NCBI RefSeq assembly: GCF_000316685.1
Contig: NC_019680.1
Location: 2,923,407-2,987,406, forward strand
Direction: 5' to 3'
DNA from: Synechococcus sp. PCC 6312
GTDB taxonomy: Bacteria > Cyanobacteriota > Cyanobacteriia > Thermosynechococcales > Thermosynechococcaceae
Length of the DNA stretch: 64,000 bases
In this document: in pieces, positions 11,078 to 19,441 of the stretch
Layout of the letters: each line of letters begins with the position of its first letter
Numbering within the stretch: position 1 is the stretch's first letter
Position numbers and translations under genes: made by a program
Notes under the pieces: model-generated
Databases searched by the model: none
The model's input: the letters and a program-made list of their open reading frames with translations, nothing else
What the model was told of the DNA's origin: nothing

Positions 11078-11367
11078 TGTCCCAAGGCCTACTGATTTTA
11101 TGGACTGTGTTTACCATAGTAGTTATTCTTACGGTTTTGATTCTTAGGAAAAGACAGCAGAAATCAGTAAATTTAGAATTAGCCCAATTAATTTCACTTG
11201 CACTTTCAACCTTAGGCATTGTTTCAAGCACCCATCTCCTTTATAAAGCCTTTACTCTCAGAGATTTCCAGGAAATTCTTGGAGCGGATATTGTAACTCT
11301 TGTGATTGGAGCGGTGGCTGTTATCTGGGTTTCAGCTAAAGAGGTGGTCAAAATTGTTCTTGAATAG
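11077..11367 (+). CDS. Small three-helix membrane protein, third gene of AbiJ-like operon
   Basis: A 96-residue unrecognised protein with three hydrophobic segments: LLILWTVFTIVVILTVLIL (about 4-22), a weaker stretch in LISLALSTLGIVSS (about 38-55), and IVTLVIGAVAVIWVS (about 73-88). A basic patch RKRQQK follows the first helix. The start codon shares its A with the TAA of the preceding gene (TAATG at 11075-11079), a strong sign of coupling. The next gene begins 49 bp later behind its own leader. No known family was recognised; its place after an abortive-infection-type gene suggests membrane anchoring, immunity or effector activity, which is inference. Confidence 0.6.
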   Translation: MSQGLLILWTVFTIVVILTVLILRKRQQKSVNLELAQLISLALSTLGIVSSTHLLYKAFTLRDFQEILGADIVTLVIGAVAVIWVSAKEVVKIVLE

Positions 11368-11416
11368 ATTAAGTTAGATAATCCTAAAATCATAGATATA
11401 ATTTGAGGCAATCGTT

Positions 11417-11935
11417 ATGGCAACCACATCAGATCAAGTTTGGGAACTTTTGGGTCAACTGATCGAAGCTCAGAAAGTAACAGAACGGCAAATCCAGGAA
11501 GTCAACCGCCAAATTGGAAAGTTGGGTAATCGGCTTGGTGAGTTTGTCGAATGTCAAGTCCGGCCTGTGGCAATAAAACTGTTTCAAGAGCGTGGGATTG
11601 AGGTTCATGAACTGGCAACTAATCTTTCGATTAAGAAACCAGAAGGTAGCATTGAGATTGACATCTTAGCCGTTAACACAACTGAAGCCGTACTGATTGA
11701 AGTTAAGAGTAAGCTATCTCAAGTCGATGTTGATGAGCACTTAGAACGCTTGGCTAAATTTAAGCAGTTAATGCCTCGTTATGCAGATGTTCGGGCGTTG
11801 GGTGCTGTCGCAGCAATGGTTGTTCCTGATGATGTTGCTCGTTATGCCTATCGTAAAGGATTGTTTGTTTTAGCTCAGTCTGGGCAAAGCATGGTTATTT
11901 TGAATGATGCTAAGTTTCAACCTAAAGCCTTCTAA
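11417..11935 (+). CDS. DUF3782-like protein with PD-(D/E)XK nuclease-like core
   Basis: A 172-residue protein. The N-terminal 50 residues are charged and coiled-coil-like (QLIEAQKVTERQIQEVNRQ). The rest resembles the cyanobacterial DUF3782 group: EIDILAVNTTEAVLIEVKS has the D...E-x-K pattern of PD-(D/E)XK enzymes, followed by a helix (VDEHLERLAKFKQLMP) and a closing strand with VAAMVVPDDVARYAYRKG. Such proteins are very numerous in cyanobacteria and often sit next to mobile or toxin-antitoxin genes; their substrate is not known. It has its own start 49 bp after the AbiJ-like operon. Nuclease activity is predicted, not shown. Confidence 0.65.
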   Translation: MATTSDQVWELLGQLIEAQKVTERQIQEVNRQIGKLGNRLGEFVECQVRPVAIKLFQERGIEVHELATNLSIKKPEGSIEIDILAVNTTEAVLIEVKSKLSQVDVDEHLERLAKFKQLMPRYADVRALGAVAAMVVPDDVARYAYRKGLFVLAQSGQSMVILNDAKFQPKAF

Positions 11936-11980
11936 ATTAATAGTGAAATATTTTTGTAGATACTCCTGGGAGCGTAGTTT

Positions 11981-12181
11981 ATGAAATTAGATCGAATCAC
12001 CAGTAATCCCAACCGTATGAATGGCCAGGCCTGTATCCGTAATATGCGTTTAACCGTGCGTAGAGTTTTGGAACTATTAGCCCTTTATCCAAATCGACAA
12101 GAGCTTTATCAGGAATTTCCCGAACTAGAATATGAAGATATTCACCAGGCCTTAGTCTATGTATTGAGAGGTAAAAATTGA
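11981..12181 (+). CDS. DUF433 family protein (antitoxin-like)
   Basis: A 66-residue DUF433 protein, a small winged-helix family often annotated as an antitoxin. Hallmarks are RITSNPNRMNGQACIRNMRL, then VRRVLELLALYP and the acidic C-terminal helix ELEYEDIHQALVY. It starts at ATG 11981. The next small gene begins 5 bp after its stop, as in a toxin-antitoxin pair, but the downstream protein is not a recognised toxin. A degenerate copy of this gene lies at 13250-13404. Confidence 0.75.
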   Translation: MKLDRITSNPNRMNGQACIRNMRLTVRRVLELLALYPNRQELYQEFPELEYEDIHQALVYVLRGKN

Positions 12182-12186
12182 TACAA

Positions 12187-12447
12187 ATGACAACTATCAC
12201 CTCATCCCCGGGTCTCGACCCAGCCAATAATGAATGGGCTTTTGCTGAGGTTTGGATGGATGCCATGCTGACACCGCCCTACTTATTGCTGTTGTTAAGT
12301 TCCCCATCAGGGTCATATCACATTTATGATCCGGCAGAACATTATAAATTAGTTTTTAGTTGTGCCAGCTATGAAGAAGCCCAGGCCTGGCTATTGGAAG
12401 ATGAATATGAACCTGTTGAAGGCAAAGTTTTAGTATCTGATTTGTAA
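12187..12447 (+). CDS. Hypothetical protein paired with DUF433 gene
   Basis: An 86-residue acidic protein without a recognised domain. It has a hydrophobic centre (PPYLLLLLSSPSG) and a region that reads like a short cytoplasmic fold (YHIYDPAEHYKLVFSCASYEEAQAWL). ATG 12187 is preferred; the frame also opens at TTG 12178, overlapping the DUF433 stop. Its position directly after DUF433 makes it the candidate partner of that pair. Degenerate pieces of both genes occur again at 13161-13500, showing that the two were once duplicated together. Function unknown. Confidence 0.55.
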   Translation: MTTITSSPGLDPANNEWAFAEVWMDAMLTPPYLLLLLSSPSGSYHIYDPAEHYKLVFSCASYEEAQAWLLEDEYEPVEGKVLVSDL

Positions 12448-12468
12448 TGGGTAATTTCCAAAGGATAT

Positions 12469-12810
12469 ATGGTTATGTTCACAACTAAAAGTCAGAGAAT
12501 ACAAACTTTAGTTGATCTCAATCAAATTCCCGGATTATGCCAGCGTTGGAAAATCAAAGAACTTGCAATTTTCGGCTCTGCTTTAAGAGATGACTTTAAT
12601 CCAGATCAGAGTGATGTTGATCTCCTTATTTCTTTCACTGAAGATGCTCATTGGACTCTGTTTGATTGGGTTGATATGCAAGATGATTTTGAGCAAATCT
12701 TTCACCGTAAAGTTGATCTAGTGAGTCGTAGAGGTATTGAAGACAGTCAAAACGTAAATCGTCGCGAGTCCATCCTCAACTCATCTCAAGTCATCTATGT
12801 TGCCCCGTGA
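12469..12810 (+). CDS. mntA: MntA-type minimal nucleotidyltransferase antitoxin
   Basis: A 113-residue nucleotidyltransferase of the polymerase-beta superfamily. The active-site motif is FGSALRDDF followed by QSDVDLL, a G-S ... D-x-D arrangement with 11 residues between GS and DVD, one more than the usual ten. In the characterised Shewanella MntA-HepT system this enzyme adds AMP to a HepT tyrosine and so neutralises it. ATG 12469 and ATG 12475 are both possible starts; AAGGA at 12461-12465 favours the second by spacing. The 3' end overlaps hepT by 14 bp. Confidence 0.85.
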   Translation: MVMFTTKSQRIQTLVDLNQIPGLCQRWKIKELAIFGSALRDDFNPDQSDVDLLISFTEDAHWTLFDWVDMQDDFEQIFHRKVDLVSRRGIEDSQNVNRRESILNSSQVIYVAP

Positions 12811-13147
12811 ACCTGATTACCTAGAAGATATGTTAGAAGCTGCAAAGTTAGCCCAATACTTTGTTAACGGTATCGACTGGGAAACATTTGCCCAAGACTT
12901 AATGCGTCAAGCTGCGGTTATGCGCCAATTTACCATCATCGGAGAAGCAGCCCGCCGGATTTCCCCTGAAACTCAAGGCCTATTAACCAACATTCCATGG
13001 CGAAAAATTATTGGAATGCGAAATCGTCTAACCCATGAATATGATGACTTGGATATTCAAGTGGTTTGGGATACTGTTCAGATTGCGTTACCAGGCCTGG
13101 TTAATACCCTAGAAACTATTCTTGCTGAGGTTAACGGTGAGTTTTAA
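12797..13147 (+). CDS. hepT: HepT-type HEPN toxin (DUF86)
   Basis: A 116-residue all-helical HEPN/DUF86 protein, the RNase-type toxin of MntA-HepT modules. The motif R-x4-H-x-Y is intact in MRNRLTHEYDD: the R and H are the predicted catalytic pair and the Y is the site modified by MntA in the studied system. The N-terminus EPDYLEDMLEAAKLAQYFV and the segment FTIIGEAARRISPE are typical. It overlaps mntA by 14 bp, so the pair is co-translated. Both partners look intact, so the module is probably active. Confidence 0.87.
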   Translation: MLPREPDYLEDMLEAAKLAQYFVNGIDWETFAQDLMRQAAVMRQFTIIGEAARRISPETQGLLTNIPWRKIIGMRNRLTHEYDDLDIQVVWDTVQIALPGLVNTLETILAEVNGEF

Positions 13148-13160
13148 AACCTGTGTAAAA

Positions 13161-13500
13161 TTCCCCATAAGGCACTTACCAGATTTATAATCCAACAGAG
13201 CATTACAAATCAACTCTTAGTTGTGCCAGCTATGTAGAAGCCCAGGCCTGTATTTGTAATATGCGTTTAACAGTCCGGCGGATTTTAGAACCGTTAGCCC
13301 TTTATCCAGGCCGGAATGAACTCTATCAGGAATTTCCCGAACTAGAAGCTGAAGATATTTACCAGGCCCTAACCTATGCCTCGACCTATTTTATGAAGAG
13401 GTAAAAAATTGATGCAAAAGACCGCTCGCTATCACGTCATCCCCAGAACTCGACCCAGCCAATAGTGATTAGAGCTTTGCAGAAGTCTGGATTAATTCAA
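13161..13500 (+). pseudogene. Scrambled duplicate of the DUF433 gene pair
   Basis: This stretch has no long frame but repeats 11981-12447 in a rearranged order. Bases 13161-13240 match the 3' half of the hypothetical partner gene (as at 12299-12381, up to GCCAGCTATG and GAAGC). At 13241-13250 the sequence is CCCAGGCCTG, and from there to about 13404 it matches the DUF433 gene from 12024 on. Bases 13405-13491 then match the start of the hypothetical gene (as at 12170-12260), with in-frame stops. The join therefore falls exactly on a CAGGCCTG motif present at the corresponding place in both genes. Confidence 0.75.
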
Positions 13501-13549
13501 TGGGCCCATCAACACAGGCGGTAAGATCAAGGTTGCACCCGCTGATCCC

Positions 13550-14476
13550 GTGACTGAAGCCCCAACGAATTCCATGTCCATCACTCCCCCATCTCGACTA
13601 CAGCAAGCCATTCAACGGGGAGAATTTTTAATTACTGCCGAAGTTTGCCCCCCCAAAGGCAGCGACCCCCAGCACATGATGGACAATGCCCACCGCCTCA
13701 AACACCGAGTTCATGGCATCAATATCACCGATGGTAGCCGGGCCGTCATGCGAATGAGTTCCCTAGTGGCCGCCATATTGTTAAAGCAAGCAGGCCTGGA
13801 ACCGATCTATCAAGTGGCCTGTCGTGACCGGAATCGAATTGCGCTCCAGGCCGATCTCTTGGGGGCGGCGGCTTGTGGGGTGCAAAATATTCTGGCCTTA
13901 ACTGGAGACCCCATTCAAGCAGGCGATCATCCCCAGGCCCGGCCTGTATTTGATCTTGAGTCAGTACGCTTACTACAACTGATTGGCAAACTCAATCAAG
14001 GTTTAGATAGCAACGATAAACCCCTACCCGATCAGCCCACCCAACTCTTTCCCGGAGCCGCCATTGATCCTCAGTCTCCTAGTTGGTCTGGCCTGCAACA
14101 ACGCTTTGAACGCAAACTAACTGCCGGGGCCCAATTTTTTCAGAGCCAGTTAATCACCGACTTTGATCGCCTCGATAAATTTATGAATCAAATTGCCCTC
14201 GGTTGCGGGAAACCCATCCTAGCAGGTATTTTTCTACTCAAGTCAGCTAAAAACGCCCAATTTATTAACCGAGCCGTTCCAGGGGTACAAATTCCCGATC
14301 ACGTAATTGAGCGATTAGCCCAGGCCCCGGAGCCATTGCAAGAAGGAATCAAAATTGCCGCCGAACAAGTCCAACAGGCCCAACACCTATGCCAAGGGGT
14401 GCATTTAATGGCTGTGCGCCGGGAAGACCTGATTCCGCAAATTCTTGACCTGGCCAATATTCCCCCCGTAGCCTAA
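13550..14476 (+). CDS. metF: Methylenetetrahydrofolate reductase family protein
   Basis: A 308-residue member of the MetF family, FAD-linked TIM-barrel enzymes that reduce 5,10-methylene-THF to 5-methyl-THF for methionine synthesis. Visible family features are FLITAEVCPPKGSDP near the N-terminus with the conserved glutamate, GINITDGSRAVMRMS, QVACRDRNRIALQADLLGA, and NILALTGDP. The C-terminal half contains AQFFQSQLITDFDRL. GTG 13550 opens the frame; ATG 13574 is an equally plausible start and no ribosome site decides. It may function in one-carbon metabolism or as a related paralogue of unknown substrate. Confidence 0.8.
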   Translation: MTEAPTNSMSITPPSRLQQAIQRGEFLITAEVCPPKGSDPQHMMDNAHRLKHRVHGINITDGSRAVMRMSSLVAAILLKQAGLEPIYQVACRDRNRIALQADLLGAAACGVQNILALTGDPIQAGDHPQARPVFDLESVRLLQLIGKLNQGLDSNDKPLPDQPTQLFPGAAIDPQSPSWSGLQQRFERKLTAGAQFFQSQLITDFDRLDKFMNQIALGCGKPILAGIFLLKSAKNAQFINRAVPGVQIPDHVIERLAQAPEPLQEGIKIAAEQVQQAQHLCQGVHLMAVRREDLIPQILDLANIPPVA

Positions 14477-14491
14477 GTCGAGATTTTGGGG

Positions 14492-15904
14492 TTAGCCCTC
14501 TTCTGAGTTGGCCTGGTGCCGTTCTTGGAGTTTAAGGAGAATTTGGGTGTGGTATTCCTGAGTAATGGGATAGAGATAAGCCAAGACAATCCCCAAGGCT
14601 AAAAACACAGTCGGAACTGGCCCAATGGCTAACCGAATGGCTAACAAGGCAGAATCCGGTTGAATTGGTGGAGTTTCTCCAGGCCCCGAGGAAATAAACC
14701 CAGCAAAATTTAACCCTTGTCCAACAATAAACAACCCAAAGGCCAGCCCCATTTTTTGCAACAGCACCATAAAGCCATAAAAAATCCCTTCCCGCCGTTG
14801 CCCCGTATTGAGTTCATCTAAATCCACCACATCGGGAATCATGGACCAAGGAATCAAATAGGCCGTGGACACGCCAATCCCAGCCAAAATTGCCATCCCA
14901 TACATTAATCCCACCTGATGGGGCTGCAAGAAAAATAACCCGGCCTGGGCAATCATCCAAATCACCATGCCAAAGAAATAGACCGCCTTTTTGCCGTAGC
15001 GTTTACTAAACCAACTCCAGGCAAATAACATCACCAACGCCGTTCCCTGAACCGCCAAAGCCACCTGAGTTGCCGCCGCCGCCGGGAGTTTCATCCAATC
15101 AATCACAAAAAACGCAATCATCGAAGCCGTAATTTGCACGGCCAACCAAGAACACAAATAAATCCCCATCACATAGACAAAAGGCCGATTGCTAAACACC
15201 AGCTTGAGTTGTTGCTTATAGGGAATTTGCTCTTGGACAGGCGCGGCTAAATGAATGGCTTCAGCAGCTTTAATCCGGTTGCGGGTGCCGAAAATACACC
15301 AATACAAAGGCAACACCGAAATAATCGCCGTGACCAGGCCAATGATCAGATATTGGTTGACGGGGTCTTTCACCTGCTGAAAAATGACCTGGGCTAAAAG
15401 CAGTGAGCCAATACTGCCACCAATGGAAAACGTAAACCGAAAACTATTGAGGCTGGTGCGCTCGTTGTAGTCTTGGGTCATCTCTGGGGTCATCGCCGTG
15501 TAGGGCAAGTTCACTGCGGTGTAACAGGTGTTAAACAAAATCCCAACCAGGACATAGTAGGCAAATAGAACCCATTGGTTATCGGTGGGAATAATCCACT
15601 GCAAAAAGAAGGTTAAGCCAAAGGGAATTGCTCCCCAAAACATCCAGGAATGACGGCGGCCCCAACGGGCATTTTTCGTCCGGTCACTCAAGACCCCAAT
15701 CACTGGATCATTAATCGCATCCCAAATTTTGCCAATCATCAGGACACTACCCGCCAGGCCTGCATTCATCCCCGCCACATTGGTAAAAAAGATCAACAGA
15801 AAAAAAACGAGAATATTGGCCGTAATTGCCGTGCCTAAATCCCCCGCCCCAAAGGCCAGCTTTTCTCCAAGTGTTAAGGGCTTTGTCATTGGACGACTGA
15901 CCAT
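14492..15904 (-). CDS. GPH-family sugar:cation symporter (MFS_2)
   Basis: A 470-residue membrane transporter of the glycoside-pentoside-hexuronide:cation symporter group. About 12 hydrophobic helices are evident. Family marks are KLAFGAGDLGTAITANI at the N-terminus, WDAINDPVIGVLSDRT, and RWGRRHSWMFWGAIP. The substrate, probably a sugar or glycoside co-transported with sodium or protons, is not predictable. ATG 15904 is supported by an AGGAGGAGG ribosome site a few bases upstream on the minus strand; ATG 15889 is an inner alternative. It is convergent with the metF-like gene, with a 15-bp gap. Confidence 0.85.
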   Translation of the reverse strand: MVSRPMTKPLTLGEKLAFGAGDLGTAITANILVFFLLIFFTNVAGMNAGLAGSVLMIGKIWDAINDPVIGVLSDRTKNARWGRRHSWMFWGAIPFGLTFFLQWIIPTDNQWVLFAYYVLVGILFNTCYTAVNLPYTAMTPEMTQDYNERTSLNSFRFTFSIGGSIGSLLLAQVIFQQVKDPVNQYLIIGLVTAIISVLPLYWCIFGTRNRIKAAEAIHLAAPVQEQIPYKQQLKLVFSNRPFVYVMGIYLCSWLAVQITASMIAFFVIDWMKLPAAAATQVALAVQGTALVMLFAWSWFSKRYGKKAVYFFGMVIWMIAQAGLFFLQPHQVGLMYGMAILAGIGVSTAYLIPWSMIPDVVDLDELNTGQRREGIFYGFMVLLQKMGLAFGLFIVGQGLNFAGFISSGPGETPPIQPDSALLAIRLAIGPVPTVFLALGIVLAYLYPITQEYHTQILLKLQERHQANSEEG

Positions 15905-16041
15905 TGGGACACCTCCTCCTCACGAGTCATGATTTACAACCAGGGCTAAAAATATTGCCTTTAAGTATCATCCCCTGGCCGGGTTAATCTGGCAGTTATG
16001 GGGCCGATACCTATAATTATTCCTATGGCTTGGCCAGTCTA

Positions 16042-16215
16042 ATGAAGCTACCTCATGGGGAGTTTGCCATCACTCCAATCGAAAAATTAGCAGGGTATTG
16101 CTGGAACCCTGATCATGTGTCGGGCAAGGCATCAAGCCAGAGTTTTGCTTCAGCCTTAGGAATTACTCAGGAGCATGGGGATAATTATGTCTATCGTTGG
16201 CGAATTAAAAATTGA
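16042..16215 (+). pseudogene. DUF6883-like fragment
   Basis: A short frame encoding about 57 residues that resembles DUF6883 proteins: LPHGEFAITPIEKLAGYC, then NPDHVSGKASSQSFASALGI. DUF6883 proteins are normally longer, about 110 residues, and continue with a further strand-helix unit; here the frame runs into the start region of the Uma2 gene and stops at 16215, so the 3' part is missing. It overlaps the Uma2 start by about 29 bp. Either a deletion fused the remnant to the next gene's leader, or it survives as a short protein. Confidence 0.45.
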
Positions 16216-16771
16216 GAACCCGGCCTGGACAGATGAAGCCTTCATGGCCCTGGCCCAAGACGGGCATCGCTACGAAATCGTCAATGGAGAACTAGTGGAT
16301 ATGGGGAATTCAGGCGCCATACATGGTCAAATTGCCATAATTCTCAGTTCTGCCCTATTTGGTGCAGTCAATGAGCAACAACTCGGGATAGTATTTGACT
16401 CCAGCACAGCCTTCAAGATGAAAAGCGGGAATAAACGCTCTCCCGATATTTCCTTCTTTGCAAAAGAGCGGTTGCGGGGAATGAGTCATTTGCCTTCTGG
16501 TTTTCTTGAGGGTGCACCTGATTTGGCGGTTGAAATATTATCTCCGGGCAACACCGTAGAAGAGATTCATCAAAAGCTGGTTGAGTATTTCGATAATGGC
16601 TCCCGGTTGGTATGGGTGATTAATCCCAACGAACACTTTGTTTTGACCTATTACTCTGCCCAAGAACCAGATCGGCTATTGAAGTCTGGGGATTCTCTTG
16701 ATGGCGAGGATGTAATTCCAGAATTTTCCCTACCAATTGCGAACCTGTTTGCGCCCCTTTCCTTTGAATAG
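16187..16771 (+). CDS. Uma2 family (DUF820) endonuclease-like protein
   Basis: A roughly 194-residue Uma2 protein, a restriction-endonuclease-fold family greatly expanded in cyanobacteria. Marks are YEIVNGELVDMGNSG, RSPDISFFAKERL, and the core VEILSPGNTVEEIHQKLVEY, followed by VWVINP. The D...E-x-x arrangement of the PD-(D/E)XK fold is present. ATG 16187 is used; ATG 16175 is an alternative. No genuine substrate has been established for the family. A second member is present at 59246-60031. Confidence 0.8.
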   Translation: MSIVGELKIENPAWTDEAFMALAQDGHRYEIVNGELVDMGNSGAIHGQIAIILSSALFGAVNEQQLGIVFDSSTAFKMKSGNKRSPDISFFAKERLRGMSHLPSGFLEGAPDLAVEILSPGNTVEEIHQKLVEYFDNGSRLVWVINPNEHFVLTYYSAQEPDRLLKSGDSLDGEDVIPEFSLPIANLFAPLSFE

Positions 16772-16970
16772 GCAATCTACTTAATCTGCCCCATATTTTT
16801 CCAGAGTTGAGGGAGAGACAGACCATGATACCCTTGGGATATATTGATCAGCCCTGCATTGTTAAGTATTATTACCTACTGAAAGTCATCCTAAGTTTTC
16901 CCTCGGAATGGCCTGGGATTGATCCGTAATTTTCCCTCTCGTTGTCCACATACCCCACTCCAGAAGCATC

Positions 16971-18986
16971 ATGCCAGTCGCAACTACTCAGTCCCTCGAA
17001 GAACTTTGTATTAACTCCATTCGCTTTCTTGCCGTTGATGCCGTGGAAAAGGCCAAATCTGGTCATCCCGGTTTACCGATGGGAGCCGCTCCGATGGGGT
17101 TTGTCCTCTATGACCAATTTATGCGGTTCAATCCCAAAAATCCCAAATGGTTTAATCGGGATCGGTTTGTCTTATCCGCGGGTCATGGCAGTATGTTGCA
17201 GTATGCCTTGCTCTATTTGACAGGCTATGACAGTGTCACGATTGACGACATTAAAAGCTTTCGACAGTGGAAATCCAAAACTCCCGGTCACCCGGAAAAC
17301 TTTGAAACCGCGGGCGTAGAAGTCACCACCGGCCCCCTCGGTCAAGGGATTGCCAATGCGGTTGGGTTAGCCGTTGCTGAAGCCCATTTAGCCGCCACCT
17401 ATAACAAGCCCGATTGCACATTAGTTGACCATTACACCTATGTGATTTTGGGTGATGGCTGCAACATGGAAGGAATTTCTGGGGAAGCGGCCTCGATTGC
17501 TGGTCACTGGGGCCTGGGTAAACTCATTGCTCTCTACGACGACAACCACATTTCAATTGATGGCTCGACGGATGTGGCCTTCACCGAAGATGTCTCGAAA
17601 CGGTTTGAAGCCTACGGTTGGCACATCCTCCATGTGGAAAACGGCAACACGGATATTGCGGCCATTGCCAAAGCCATCGAAACCGCTAAATCTGTCACCG
17701 ACAAACCGACGATGATTAAAGTCACGACCACGATTGGTTATGGCTCACCTAATAAAGCGAATACAGCGGGGGTGCACGGTGCGGCCTTGGGTGGTGATGA
17801 AGTCAAGTTAATGCGGGAAAACTTGGGGTGGGAATTTGCCCCCTTTGACGTTCCAGCAGATGCCCTAGCCCACATGCGTAAAGCGATTGAACGGGGAGCC
17901 AGCTACGAGGCGGAGTGGCAATCCACCTATGCCCAATACAAAACCAAATATCCAACAGAAGCAGCGGCCTTTGAGCGGCAAATTTCGGGACAGTTACCCG
18001 CTAACTGGGATAGTGTGCTGCCCACCTACACCGCCGCCGATAAAGCTCTCCCTACCCGGAAAAACTCCGAAACCTGCTTAAACAAACTTGCCCCGGTGCT
18101 ACCGGAATTGATTGGCGGTTCGGCAGACTTGACCCACTCCAACTTGACCGAACTGAAGGGCTATGGCGACTTCCAAAAAGGGCAATACCAAAACCGTAAC
18201 ATCCACTTTGGGGTGCGAGAACACGCCATGGGAGCCATCTGTAACGGGATTGCCTTGCATGGTTCGGGCTTGATTCCCTACGGTGCCACCTTCTTAATTT
18301 TCACAGACTATATGCGGGCGGCGATTCGGTTGTCTGCACTGTCTGAGGCTGGGGTAATTTGGGTGATGACCCACGATTCCATTGGGCAAGGGGAAGACGG
18401 CCCCACTCACCAACCGATTGAAACCTTGGCTTCTCTGCGAGCGATTCCCAACTTGACGGTGATCCGGCCCGCCGATGGTACCGAAGCCTCTGGGGCCTAC
18501 TATGTGGCCATTACCCAGGCCAAGGAACACAAACCCACCCTACTGGCCTTCTCGCGGCAAAACCTGCCCAACTTGGATACGACCTCGATTGAGGGGGTTA
18601 CAAAAGGGGCCTATGTGGTAGCTGACTGTGAGGGCACACCGGAGTTGATTTTGATTGGCACGGGTTCTGAGTTGAATCTTTGCATCACAGCGGCGGAGAA
18701 GTTAACGGCGGCGGGTAAAAAGGTCCGGGTGGTTTCAATGCCCTCCTTTGACTTGTTCGAAGCCCAAGATGCAGCTTATAAAGAGTCTGTCTTGCCGAAA
18801 GCCGTGACCAAGCGGTTATCCGTGGAAGCAGCCTCTAGTTTTGGTTGGCATAAATATATTGGGACTGAAGGCGATACGGTCAGCATTGATCGCTTTGGGG
18901 CTTCGGCTCCCGGTGGTGTGGTCATGGAAAAATTTGGCTTCTCCGTGGACAATGTTTTGGCTAAGGCTGAAGCTCTCTTAGGTTAG
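16971..18986 (+). CDS. tktA: Transketolase
   Basis: A thiamine-diphosphate enzyme of the Calvin cycle and pentose phosphate pathway that moves two-carbon ketol units between sugar phosphates. The 671-residue length is standard. The TPP-binding motif is [16 protein letters not shown]; other marks are [27 protein letters not shown], the [10 protein letters not shown] segment and [19 protein letters not shown] 16971 is the family start. An upstream region of about 200 bp separates it from Uma2 and should hold its promoter. A main Calvin-cycle enzyme of the photosynthetic cell, apparently transcribed alone. Confidence 0.97.
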   Translation: MPVATTQSLEELCINSIRFLAVDAVEKAKSGHPGLPMGAAPMGFVLYDQFMRFNPKNPKWFNRDRFVLSAGHGSMLQYALLYLTGYDSVTIDDIKSFRQWKSKTPGHPENFETAGVEVTTGPLGQGIANAVGLAVAEAHLAATYNKPDCTLVDHYTYVILGDGCNMEGISGEAASIAGHWGLGKLIALYDDNHISIDGSTDVAFTEDVSKRFEAYGWHILHVENGNTDIAAIAKAIETAKSVTDKPTMIKVTTTIGYGSPNKANTAGVHGAALGGDEVKLMRENLGWEFAPFDVPADALAHMRKAIERGASYEAEWQSTYAQYKTKYPTEAAAFERQISGQLPANWDSVLPTYTAADKALPTRKNSETCLNKLAPVLPELIGGSADLTHSNLTELKGYGDFQKGQYQNRNIHFGVREHAMGAICNGIALHGSGLIPYGATFLIFTDYMRAAIRLSALSEAGVIWVMTHDSIGQGEDGPTHQPIETLASLRAIPNLTVIRPADGTEASGAYYVAITQAKEHKPTLLAFSRQNLPNLDTTSIEGVTKGAYVVADCEGTPELILIGTGSELNLCITAAEKLTAAGKKVRVVSMPSFDLFEAQDAAYKESVLPKAVTKRLSVEAASSFGWHKYIGTEGDTVSIDRFGASAPGGVVMEKFGFSVDNVLAKAEALLG

Positions 18987-19061
18987 ATTTTCCTAAACGT
19001 TCACTGTTAGGCGTTGTATAGTGGCGGGATGAATGGCATCTCAGAATTATGCAACGCCACG

Positions 19062-19340
19062 TTAATTTATTGTTGTTTCCATCAAGGCCGTTTGTAGCAC
19101 CTCATCACTTACCCTATGACGTTTTAAGCTAGCCACTAGCGCAGAAACTTTATCGTCTTCAAGTTGTTCTAAGTCAGTGCGCAAGCCTTGACCAATATCA
19201 GCACCAATTAGAGGCTGATAACCCCAAAAAACTAGTAAAGACGCGATTTGTTTTAACTCTTGAATCACATCTTCAGGCATCCGAGTCGTTGTCATTGGAC
19301 ATTCTTTATTGAGTCGTTTTTTGAGAATTTCAACTTTCAT
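19062..19340 (-). CDS. Hypothetical protein, second gene of an interrupted pair
   Basis: A 92-residue helical, acidic protein of unknown function (PEDVIQELKQIASLLVFWGY, then LRTDLEQLEDDKVSALVASL). Its start ATG 19340 overlaps the stop of an upstream frame by ATGA, showing that it was the second gene of a coupled pair; ATG 19295 (MTTTRMPEDV) is a possible alternative. The upstream gene is truncated about 100 bp away at the IS630-type element, so this gene may now lack its native promoter. Function cannot be inferred. Confidence 0.5.
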   Translation of the reverse strand: MKVEILKKRLNKECPMTTTRMPEDVIQELKQIASLLVFWGYQPLIGADIGQGLRTDLEQLEDDKVSALVASLKRHRVSDEVLQTALMETTIN

Positions 19341-19440
19341 TTTTCATTGATTTCACGCTCCTGACGAGTTGTTTTGCCAGCCAAAATAATCCGAATCATG
19401 TCATTTTGATTGGCTGCCAGTATATCCAGGTCTGAAAGAT
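19341..19440 (-). pseudogene. 3' remnant of a gene cut off at the insertion sequence
   Basis: On the minus strand this stretch encodes a frame ending LDILAANQNDMIRIILAGK and then TTRQEREINEK before TGA, which overlaps the next start by ATGA. The frame begins only at the insertion-sequence edge, and beyond the element it meets stops immediately (TAATGA before the TA), so the 5' part of this gene was lost or had already decayed. I do not recognise the family. Confidence 0.45.
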
Positions 19441-19441
19441 A

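Noticed and set aside
16825-16929. 34-aa frame with GGGAGAG upstream, before transketolase
   Set aside because: The ribosome-like site is suggestive, but the peptide shows no similarity I recognise and may be chance; it could be a leader peptide.
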